Part shown: positions 22,836 to 28,588 of the stretch, piece after piece | Layout of the letters: every line of letters begins with the position of its first letter | Numbering within the stretch: the first letter of the stretch is position 1 | From: JBFKQC01 sp041627895 | Lineage (GTDB): Bacteria; Pseudomonadota; Alphaproteobacteria; Rhodobacterales; Rhodobacteraceae | Length of the DNA stretch: 29,554 nucleotides | Direction: 5' to 3' | Assembly: GCA_041627895.1 (NCBI GenBank) | Contig: JBFKQC010000050.1 | Coordinates: 1-29,554 of the forward strand | Made by a program: the position numbers and the translations under genes | Notes under the pieces: generated by a model | Told to the model about the DNA's origin: nothing | Database searches by the model: none | The model's input: only the letters and a program-made list of their open reading frames with translations

Positions 22836-23246
22836 TCAGTCGCGCAGAACCTCGATCCCCAGCACCTCGCCGGGCCTCGCCTCGCGCCGCGCCCCGGCCT
22901 CGACCACCACCGCGCGCAGCCGGACCTCACCGCGCACCGGGGGCGCCACAACCAGGCTGTGCGCCTGCTCCGCGGCATCCGCCCCGGTCTGCCCGAAGGG
23001 CGCGATGCTGCCCAGCACGGCGCCGTCGGCAAGTTCCAGCACCAGTTCGCTCTGCGGCGGCAGGCGGCCGGTCCGCACCAGCAGAACCACATGCTCGCCC
23101 GTCTCGGGCAGCGTCAGCACGATCCCGGGCATCGGCTCGTCCGCCTCCGGCGTCTCCGGCGCCTCCGGCCCGCCGGCCGCAAGCAGCAACACCGTCGCGG
23201 CCGCCAGCACGACCGCAACGGCAAGTATCGGCACAAGGGGTCTCAC
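22836..23246 (-). CDS. Small membrane-anchored protein coupled to the tyrosinase gene
   Basis: A 136-aa protein starting with GTG at 23246, only 6 bp after the tyrosinase stop. Residues 2-24 form one hydrophobic helix (LVPILAVAVVLAAATVLLLAAG), then a short Pro/Glu linker, and then about 95 residues of likely beta structure (GIVLTLPETGEHVVLLVRTG and so on). It has no Cys and only two His, so it is not an evident copper carrier. I do not recognise the family. Its tight coupling suggests it works with the tyrosinase, for example as an anchor, chaperone or caddie-like partner, but this is inference from position only. Confidence 0.7.
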   Translation of the reverse strand: MRPLVPILAVAVVLAAATVLLLAAGGPEAPETPEADEPMPGIVLTLPETGEHVVLLVRTGRLPPQSELVLELADGAVLGSIAPFGQTGADAAEQAHSLVVAPPVRGEVRLRAVVVEAGARREARPGEVLGIEVLRD

Positions 23247-23252
23247 CCCCGG

Positions 23253-24884
23253 TCAGATGGCCTCGATCGTCACCGATTGCAACGTGCCCTCGACCGGCGC
23301 GCCGTTCTTGACGATCGGCTCGCCGTCCGGCGTCGCCGCGACCAGCGTCACGTCGATCTCCGCCCCCGGCGCCAGCGCGCCCGACGCGTGCAGCCGGTCC
23401 AGCGCGTCGGTCACGTCGACCGAGGCGGTGAACGGCGTGCCATGGCCCATCGGCATCCCGAAGAACTCGAACGAGCCGGCGAAATCGGGGCTGTCCTTGG
23501 CGATCTCGGGCACCATGGTCCGCGGCGTGATGAACACGTCAAAGCTGACGCCCTTCAGCGATTGCGGCGGCACGAAGGTGATATGCGCGATCTGGCGCGG
23601 CTCGTCCGCCGCCGCCGCCGCGGCCAGGTCGTCGGGCAGCGCCAGCCGCGTCGCGGCACCCTGCCCGATCGCGAACATCGCGTTCGGCGCCGCCATCGCC
23701 GTCGCGCTCGGGGTCGTCGCTGCCGCGATCAGCGGCTGGCCGACGATCTCGGATCCGGTGCCGTCGGTATAGCTGTAGCCCCAGGGCGCGACGTCCATGA
23801 AATCCTTCGCCACCCCCGGTGCCGGCTGGCGGTCGGCATTGACGTAGAACAGGAACGGCTCGGGATAGAAGGTCTTGGCCTCCTCGTCGGTCGGCAGCCA
23901 GCTTCCGCCCGGCAGGTTCATCTGCTTGCGCGTCCAGACATCCCACAGCCGGTCGACGTTGCAGTGATGCAGAAAGAAGATCGGGTCCACCGAGGACAGA
24001 AGCGACGGCATCCAGCCGACGTTGTCCTCTTTCGAAATGTCGCCGAGGTTGTTGTGCACCTTGTTGTGCGGCTGGCCCTCGATGATGGCGGACCCGACGC
24101 CCATGTGATGGTTCGCCGATTCCGGGCTGTTGAAGCCCAGCGTCGACTTCTGCTCGCCCACCACGGTGGTGAAGAGAACCGTCTTCAGCCCGCTCAGGAT
24201 GATCGCGGGCTTGACCTGCGACGCGGCCGGATCGGTCAGGTCTGGCGCGGCGGGGGTCTTCGAGCGGCCGAGCGACGGCGGCGTGGTGAAGTTCGCCTTT
24301 ACGCCGTCGGTCCAGAACGTGTCGAAATCGGGAAACCCGCGCAGCTTTTCCTGGTCGCGCTGCGGGTCGCTCAGCCCGGCCCAGAATTTTTCGACCGTGT
24401 CGTGAAAGGCGTTCTCGAAACTGTCCCAGTCCTGCGGGAAATGGCTCGACGTGGGGTCCAGCGCGTTGTCGGGATAGGCGTCGCCCTGGAACATCGTGTC
24501 CGCGACGAAGGGGTCGGCCGACCAGTCCCAGTACGGCAGGGCGAACGAGTCGTCCTCGCCGTGGATGCGGATGATCTGCTCGAAATTGCCGACATAGCCC
24601 CGGTGCCACGAGAAGAACCACCAGTTGCCGTGCGGGCAGTCCATCAGGTGGATCATCGCGACGCGGAACCAGTTGTGCGGATCGTCCGGCGGCAGCGCCC
24701 ACATGTTGGCGACCGCCTTGCGGTAGATATCGAGATTTGCCTTGCCCTCGTCGCTGGTCATGCTGGCGCGCACGTATTTCGTGTGGCTCGCCGCGCGCAG
24801 GATTTTGGGCGCCGCCAGCAGCGCGCCGCCCGCAGCGGCCCCCTGCAGCACGGTCCGGCGGGTCGGACGGATCAGGTTGGTCAT
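23253..24884 (-). CDS. Tat-exported tyrosinase-family (type-3 copper) protein
   Basis: A 543-aa protein. Residues 8-31 form a Tat signal: twin Arg in TRRTVLQG, then a hydrophobic stretch ending near LRAAS. CuA ligands are His79, His85 and His94 (IHLMDCPHGNWWFFSWHRGYV spans them). Cys83 sits two residues before His85, where fungal and plant enzymes form a Cys-His thioether. CuB has His273 and His277 (HNKVH) and one of the pair His306-His307 in DPIFFLHHCNVDRLW. Asn274 follows the first CuB His, a feature linked to monophenolase activity. A C-terminal beta domain (about 420-543) resembles the shielding domain of polyphenol oxidases. It is expected to oxidise phenols or catechols, or a related substrate, in the periplasm. 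AGGAGA precedes ATG 24884. It lies between the P460-like gene (46 bp) and a coupled small gene (6 bp). Confidence 0.93.
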   Translation of the reverse strand: MTNLIRPTRRTVLQGAAAGGALLAAPKILRAASHTKYVRASMTSDEGKANLDIYRKAVANMWALPPDDPHNWFRVAMIHLMDCPHGNWWFFSWHRGYVGNFEQIIRIHGEDDSFALPYWDWSADPFVADTMFQGDAYPDNALDPTSSHFPQDWDSFENAFHDTVEKFWAGLSDPQRDQEKLRGFPDFDTFWTDGVKANFTTPPSLGRSKTPAAPDLTDPAASQVKPAIILSGLKTVLFTTVVGEQKSTLGFNSPESANHHMGVGSAIIEGQPHNKVHNNLGDISKEDNVGWMPSLLSSVDPIFFLHHCNVDRLWDVWTRKQMNLPGGSWLPTDEEAKTFYPEPFLFYVNADRQPAPGVAKDFMDVAPWGYSYTDGTGSEIVGQPLIAAATTPSATAMAAPNAMFAIGQGAATRLALPDDLAAAAAADEPRQIAHITFVPPQSLKGVSFDVFITPRTMVPEIAKDSPDFAGSFEFFGMPMGHGTPFTASVDVTDALDRLHASGALAPGAEIDVTLVAATPDGEPIVKNGAPVEGTLQSVTIEAI

Positions 24885-24930
24885 GGAAAGTCTCCTGTTC
24901 GCAGAGGGTTGCGTGCGTATCTTGATGTTC

Positions 24931-25506
24931 TCACCGGCCAAGCCGGGCCTTCAGCCGCGGATAGAACTGCACCCAGACATTGTCGAAATCGGCATGCGCG
25001 GCGTGGCAGGCAAAGCAATTCGCGTCGGGCTGGGCGCGCGCCGTCCCGGGGATCGTCTCGCCCTCGAAGGCGTAATAGGCCCAAATCTCGGTCGAGCCCT
25101 CGTAGGTCGGGCGCCGCGAATCCTTCACCGCCATCTCGACCGCGACCAGCCTGTCGTTGAACAGCCCCTCGGTCAGCACGCCGCCCGGATCCTTGGCCTG
25201 CGCCGTGTAGACCTCGAACAACAGCTCGGTCGGATCGCGGAATTCGCCCGCTTCCATGAAGGCGAGGTACGCGCCGGTCTCCATATAGACGTTGTGGAAC
25301 ATCTCGGTGGCGGCGCGGCCCGCCTCGCGCGCCGTGACGCCCGCGGCCTCGTCGGCATAGGCCAGGCCGAGGTTCGAGCCGACGAATACCCAGCCCGGGT
25401 AGTCCCCGGGCAGCTTCAACGCGCCGTCATCGGTGTATTCGGGATCGGCGGCGGCGGGCAATGCGGTCGTCGCCATCAGGGCCAGCACGGCCGGGAAATG
25501 TCGCAT
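24931..25506 (-). CDS. Cytochrome P460-family c-type haem protein
   Basis: A 191-aa protein with a Sec signal (residues 1-20, ending LPAAA). A single haem-binding CFACH motif at 164-168, close to the C-terminus, and the block EMFHNVYMETGAYLAFMEAGEFRDPTELLFEVY are typical of the cytochrome P460 family (PF16694 as I remember it). It is a periplasmic haem protein; characterised members oxidise hydroxylamine or bind NO. Whether the special Lys-haem crosslink exists cannot be judged without an alignment. It is the first gene of a probable operon with the tyrosinase-family gene. The start at 25506 has a CGGAG site, and the in-frame upstream extension is Arg-rich non-coding sequence. Confidence 0.88.
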   Translation of the reverse strand: MRHFPAVLALMATTALPAAADPEYTDDGALKLPGDYPGWVFVGSNLGLAYADEAAGVTAREAGRAATEMFHNVYMETGAYLAFMEAGEFRDPTELLFEVYTAQAKDPGGVLTEGLFNDRLVAVEMAVKDSRRPTYEGSTEIWAYYAFEGETIPGTARAQPDANCFACHAAHADFDNVWVQFYPRLKARLGR

Positions 25507-25721
25507 CCAATGGTCTCCGGACAAAGAAACAGGTACTGAAAGCGGGCAAGCCCCGGTGGAACCGCGGCGCCGCGATGCCACCCTACCACGATTCGCGCGC
25601 CGCGGAAGTCGGCTGAGTGACCCGCGCGGCCCGCGATCGCCAGGCCGCGGCATGGCGAGCGGGCGGCGCCTTCGGCGCGGCCGCGTGCGGGAGCCCGGGG
25701 CAGACAAATCCCGCACTTGCT
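25507..25721. other. Leader region of the P460-tyrosinase operon
   Basis: 215 bp of very GC-rich DNA between the P460 start and the tRNA-linked repeat block. It contains small GC hairpins but no gene. The operon promoter should be here or further upstream, with readthrough from tRNA-Val also possible. I found no convincing -35/-10 pair. Confidence 0.35.
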
Positions 25722-25842
25722 ACCGGAACGATTTCTCCGCTGCGCGGACCGGAGACGCTGGCCCCTCGCAGGGGCTCGGCGCATTCAAATCCTGAAATCG
25801 CTCCACCGGAGCGATTTCTCCGCTGCGCGGACCGGATTTGAA
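25722..25842. repeat. tRNA-linked palindromic block, copy 1 (3' of tRNA-Val UAC)
   Basis: It contains an 11-bp outer inverted repeat (CATTCAAATCC at 25782-25792, GGATTTGAATG at 25834-25844). Inside lie an 11-bp perfect hairpin (GAAATCGCTCC/GGAGCGATTTC, 3-base loop) and a small TCCGC/GCGGA hairpin, giving a three-way junction. A further GCCCCT/AGGGGC hairpin follows, as does a second 32-bp core copy at 25722-25753 (main core at 25805-25836). The outer stem runs into the last two bases of the tRNA CCA end. It aligns without gaps to 27555-27675. Confidence 0.85.
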
Positions 25843-25918
<76 letters not shown>

Positions 25919-25928
25919 GCCGGGGCGC

Positions 25929-25958
25929 CGTATAGCTTGGGCCCCTGCCCCGGATCAA
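25929..25958 (-). promoter_or_regulatory. Candidate promoter of tRNA-Val (UAC)
   Basis: TTGATC and TATACG with an 18-bp spacer; the -10 ends 10 bp before the tRNA. The -35 overlaps the soxR stop codon. Confidence 0.5.
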
Positions 25959-26428
25959 GGGGCCTCGGCCCGTTCCCCGGCGCTTCCGGTCCAGCGCCGC
26001 GCGCCGGGGCCGTTCCCTCCCAGCCGGTCGTCCTCGTTGTAAAGCGGGCACTTCGCCAGGCTCAGACAGCCGCAGCCGATGCAGTAATCCAGCGTGTCGC
26101 GCATCCGCCGCATCAGTTCGATCCGCTCGTCCAGCGCCGCCGCCCAGCCGAGCGAGGCCGCCGCCCAGTCCTCTGCCGTCACCGGCCGGTCCCTGGGCAG
26201 CCGGTCCAGCACGGCGCGCACCTCGGCCAGTGGTATCCCCAGCCGCTGCGCGATCCGGATGATCGCCACGCGGCGCAGCTCTCGCCGGTCGTATCTTCGG
26301 TGGTTCGCCGGCGTGCGCCAGCTTTGGATCAGCCCCTCGGCCTCGTAGTAATGCAGCGCCGAGACCGCGACCCCTGCCCGCCGCGCCATCTCGCCCACGC
26401 TCAGATCGTTCGGTGTCGCGCGTGTCAT
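25955..26428 (-). CDS. soxR: Redox-sensitive transcriptional activator SoxR
   Basis: A 157-aa MerR-family regulator. The N-terminal winged helix is LSVGEMARRAGVAVSALHYYEAEGLI (residues 9-34). A dimerisation helix follows (about 83-113). The [2Fe-2S] motif is C116-x2-C119-x-C121-x5-C127 in CIGCGCLSLAKCPLYN, exactly the SoxR pattern. Oxidation of the cluster by redox-cycling drugs or superoxide switches on promoters with an overlong 19-bp spacer. A matching box lies 11 bp upstream of its start, between it and the divergent small gene. No SoxS is present, as is usual outside enterics. The tRNA-Val (UAC) promoter overlaps its stop. Confidence 0.96.
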   Translation of the reverse strand: MTRATPNDLSVGEMARRAGVAVSALHYYEAEGLIQSWRTPANHRRYDRRELRRVAIIRIAQRLGIPLAEVRAVLDRLPRDRPVTAEDWAAASLGWAAALDERIELMRRMRDTLDYCIGCGCLSLAKCPLYNEDDRLGGNGPGARRWTGSAGERAEAP

Positions 26429-26434
26429 TTCCGC

Positions 26435-26465
26435 TTGTCCTCAAGTTCACTTGAGGTCCTACGGT
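26435..26465 (+). promoter_or_regulatory. SoxR-controlled promoter with 19-bp spacer
   Basis: TTGTCC at 26435-26440 and TACGGT at 26460-26465 are separated by 19 bp, the overlong spacer that MerR/SoxR activators need. The SoxR box (26439-26456) sits in the spacer. Transcription would run right, into the 59-aa gene about 30 bp further on. Confidence 0.6.
26439..26456. promoter_or_regulatory. SoxR box
   Basis: CCTCAAGTTCACTTGAGG: 8-bp perfect arms and one base away from the known SoxR consensus CCTCAAGTTAACTTGAGG. It lies between divergent soxR and the small-protein/DUF4386 unit. Confidence 0.9.
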
Positions 26466-26500
26466 GCCCGCAGATCGACCCCGAATCAAGGATCAATCCG

Positions 26501-26680
26501 ATGTTCCGCACCCTGTTCCGCCCGTCCGCCCGCCTGCCCCGCACGATCGAGGAAGAGTTGCATTCGCTCTGCCACGCCGCGCAGGTCGAGGCGCTGTCGC
26601 CGCATCTCCGCCGCGACATCGGCGTCGACTGCGGCTGCGACATGCCCGTCCCGTCGCGGCGTGCCCCGCGGCTGCCCTGA
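26501..26680 (+). CDS. 59-aa small protein, probable SoxR target
   Basis: A small basic protein beginning MFRTLFRPSARLPRTIEEEL, with LSPHLRRDIGV in the middle (faintly like the DUF1127 pattern) and a CGC motif at 44-46, one of three cysteines (also Cys24). No membrane segment or signal peptide. AAGGA lies 9 bases before the ATG at 26501. It is the first gene after the SoxR-type promoter, and the next gene starts 18 bp after its stop. The function is unknown; the three cysteines and SoxR control make a redox or metal link conceivable. Confidence 0.6.
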   Translation: MFRTLFRPSARLPRTIEEELHSLCHAAQVEALSPHLRRDIGVDCGCDMPVPSRRAPRLP

Positions 26681-26698
26681 CCCGCAAGGACCGACCCC

Positions 26699-27439
26699 AT
26701 GCACCGTTTCATCCCCGACCCCGCACTCGCGCGCCCCGCGGGGGCGCTCTATCTCGCGATCATCGCGCTGGGCCTGACCGGCGAGTTCGCGTTGCGCGGC
26801 GCGCTCCTGGTGCCGGGCGACGCGGCAGCCACCGCCGCCAACCTCGCCGCGGCGCCGGGCACGCTGCGCCTCAGCCTCGCCGCCGACACCGCCATGGCGC
26901 TGGCCGACGTGGCGGTTGCGGTGCTGCTGTTCTTCCTGTTCCGCGCGCTCGGCGCGCTGCTGGCCGCGCTGGCGGCGGCGTTCCGGCTGATCCAGACCGC
27001 GGTGATCGGGGCGAACCTGCTGAACCTGCAGGCCGCGATCCTGTGGGCCACCGGCGACGCGCCGCCCGAGTTGTCGGCGCAGATGGCCCACGGCGCGCTC
27101 GAGCTGCAGGGCTTCGGCTACGATCTGGGTCTGGCCTTCTTCGGCGTCACCGGCGTGATGCTGGGGCTGCTGCTGATGCGCGCCGCCGCCCGCATCCTCG
27201 GCCCCCTGATGCTGGCCGCGGGCGCGGTCTACCTGACCGGCAGCGGCCTGCGCATTCTCGCGCCCGGCCTCGCGGCGGACTTCGAGCCCGCCTACCTGGT
27301 CTGCCTCGTCGCGGAACTTTCGCTGGCCCTCTGGCTCGTCACCCGCAGCCGGCCCCGCGCCGCGCGGTCGCCGGGCCGCGGGATGGCGCGCAGGCGCCCG
27401 TTCGGCGCGCTTCATCCCGCGGCGCCCGGAAAACGTTGA
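26699..27439 (+). CDS. DUF4386-like polytopic membrane protein, probable SoxR target
   Basis: A 246-aa membrane protein with about six to seven hydrophobic helices (around 13-35, 60-100, 102-120, 140-162, 163-182, 198-216) and a basic Arg-rich C-terminal tail. The arrangement, including the RLIQTAVIGANLLNLQAAI segment, fits DUF4386 proteins, which have no established function. A CAAGGA site lies 10 bases before ATG 26699. It is 18 bp after the 59-aa gene and probably cotranscribed from the SoxR promoter, suggesting a role in resistance to redox-active compounds. Confidence 0.75.
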   Translation: MHRFIPDPALARPAGALYLAIIALGLTGEFALRGALLVPGDAAATAANLAAAPGTLRLSLAADTAMALADVAVAVLLFFLFRALGALLAALAAAFRLIQTAVIGANLLNLQAAILWATGDAPPELSAQMAHGALELQGFGYDLGLAFFGVTGVMLGLLLMRAAARILGPLMLAAGAVYLTGSGLRILAPGLAADFEPAYLVCLVAELSLALWLVTRSRPRAARSPGRGMARRRPFGALHPAAPGKR

Positions 27440-27554
27440 TCGGTGCTCCGGCGTCACCAAATCGCCAGCCCGTCGGGGCGGCCTGGCGATCGCGCGGCGC
27501 CTGCGGCTTGATCCCGCGCGGGCGCCAGCGCCGGGCTAGTCCCGCGCTCGCTCC

Positions 27555-27675
27555 ACCGGAGCGATTGCTCCGCTGCGCGGACCGGAAACGGCGGCCCCTC
27601 GCAGGGGCTCGGGGCATTCAAATCCTGAAATCGCTCCACCGGAGCGATCTCTCCGCTGCGCGGACCGGATTTGAA
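27555..27675. repeat. tRNA-linked palindromic block, copy 2 (3' of tRNA-Val CAC)
   Basis: Same length and order as the block at 25722-25842, offset by exactly 1833 bp, with only a handful of substitutions and no indels. 32-bp cores are at 27555-27586 and 27638-27669. One arm change in the long hairpin becomes a G-U pair in the RNA, so the fold is kept. It directly follows tRNA-Val (CAC) on the minus strand. Confidence 0.85.
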
Positions 27676-27750
27676 TGGTGGGTGATGAGGGATTTGAACC
27701 CCCGACATCTTCGATGTGAACGAAGCGCTCTACCACTGAGCTAATCACCC
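27676..27750 (-). tRNA. tRNA-Val (CAC)
   Basis: 75 nt with encoded CCA. Acceptor GGGTGAT/ATCACCC, D-loop one base shorter than in the UAC gene, anticodon loop TTCACAT (anticodon CAC), and T-loop TTCAAAT. It starts 19 bp after the HU-family stop. Confidence 0.96.
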
Positions 27751-27760
27751 GACGGCGGTG

Positions 27761-27789
27761 CAAATAGCCTTACTCGGCGGCTTCCGCAA
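27761..27789 (-). promoter_or_regulatory. Candidate promoter of tRNA-Val (CAC)
   Basis: TTGCGG and TATTTG with a 17-bp spacer; the -10 ends 10 bp before the tRNA. The -35 lies inside the end of the HU-family gene. Confidence 0.45.
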
Positions 27790-28321
27790 GGGGGTCGCCC
27801 GGCCCGTCGTCGTCATCGTCGTCGCCCCCGGTCTGGGCCGCCCCGGCCGCGGCCGCCTGCATCGCCAGCTTGCTGCGGCGGATGCGGACCACGACGACCT
27901 CGGCATTCTCCAGATCGCGCCGGTTCTTGACGATGCCCTTGCCCAGCGGCTGCAGGTTCAGCGTGTCGCCGCGCGACAGGGCGTCGCCAAGCTCCAGCAG
28001 CATCGCCTCGACGACGGGCTTGACCGCCTTCTTCTTGACGCCCGACGCCCGGACCACGCGGTCGATCAATTCGCGCTTGCCGAAAGCCTTGGCGACCACG
28101 GGCGCCTCTGCCGCCTCGGCCTCCGTTGCCTGGACCCCTGCCGCCGGCGCCATGTCGGCGGCCGCCTCCGGCACCGCCGCGTCGCCGCGGTCCGGCGCCC
28201 TGCGCGTCACCGCGGTCTTGCCAGGGGTCTTGCCAGGGGTCTTGCCAGGGATCTTCCCGGCGGTCTTCCCGGCGGTCTTGCGGGGGGTGGTCTTCTTCAC
28301 GGTGGTCGTTTTGCGCGCCAT
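27770..28321 (-). CDS. HU-family DNA-binding protein with H1-like N-terminal tail
   Basis: A 183-aa nucleoid protein. Residues 1-43 are Lys/Thr/Pro/Gly-rich with repeats of KTPG type (TAGKIPGKTPGKTPGKTAV), like histone H1 tails. An Ala/Glu linker follows. The HU fold is at about 79-150 (FGKRELIDRVVRASGVKKKAVKPVVEAM, with GKGIVKNR in place of the usual GFG arm region). The C-terminus is acidic, with six Asp in a row. HU proteins bend and compact DNA. Lon-then-HU order on the same strand is a familiar bacterial pairing. The tail repeats come from a 12-bp DNA repeat. The two oppositely charged tails could interact and tune DNA binding. Confidence 0.85.
   Translation of the reverse strand: MARKTTTVKKTTPRKTAGKTAGKIPGKTPGKTPGKTAVTRRAPDRGDAAVPEAAADMAPAAGVQATEAEAAEAPVVAKAFGKRELIDRVVRASGVKKKAVKPVVEAMLLELGDALSRGDTLNLQPLGKGIVKNRRDLENAEVVVVRIRRSKLAMQAAAAGAAQTGGDDDDDDGPGDPLAEAAE
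28212..28283. repeat. 12-bp tandem repeat encoding the KTPG-type tail
   Basis: Six 12-bp units (GGGGTCTTGCCA type) in the 5' part of the HU-family gene, with the middle units most alike. It is in frame, so copy changes would alter the basic tail by four residues each. Confidence 0.75.
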
Positions 28322-28333
28322 TTCGTTGCCTGC

Positions 28334-28357
28334 CCGGCCAGTTGTTTCGCTGGCCGG
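28334..28357 (-). promoter_or_regulatory. Hairpin in the HU-family mRNA leader
   Basis: CCGGCCAG and CTGGCCGG form a perfect 8-bp stem with an 8-base loop. In the transcript it ends 12 bases before the start codon, next to the ribosome binding region. It could control translation. No T-run follows, so it is not a classical terminator. Confidence 0.4.
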
Positions 28358-28485
28358 AGATTACACAACGGCGTTAACGAATTCCACCGCGGATTGCGCA
28401 TATCTTGTGCAATTTGCGTCCATTGCCACCCGATGGACCCACTTGCCCGATATCTCGTGGGCCGTCCCGGGCCGAGCGCCGACCG

Positions 28486-28509
28486 AAAAGGGGCGCCCGA
28501 AGGCGCCCC
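28486..28509 (-). terminator. Rho-independent terminator after lon
   Basis: Perfect 8-bp stem GGGGCGCC/GGCGCCCC with a 4-base loop, followed on the minus strand by TTTT. It lies about 80 bp after the lon stop and separates lon from the HU-family gene. Confidence 0.75.
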
Positions 28510-28540
28510 GTCCCTGCCGCGTCCGCGCACCGCTTGCCCA

Positions 28541-28588
28541 GCGCAATTTCGCGACGCTTCCCCGGAACGGCTTCGCTGGAGATCGCTT
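28541..28588. repeat. Dispersed 48-bp palindromic repeat, copy 2
   Basis: Aligns without gaps to 6901-6948 (6 mismatches in 48). Its right end touches the first base of the lon stop codon (28588-28590). Both copies lie directly 3' of a minus-strand gene. Confidence 0.6.

Noticed and set aside
19942..23772. A plus-strand open frame of 1276 codons
   Set aside because: It runs across the M20 peptidase, tRNA-Asp and antisense to GNAT, pirin and part of the tyrosinase gene. It is Arg/Pro/Ala-rich and has no domain: a GC-driven shadow.
25560..25720. Small coding frames between P460 and the repeat block
   Set aside because: Arg/Ala-rich translations of GC hairpins, with no ribosome site or protein-like composition.
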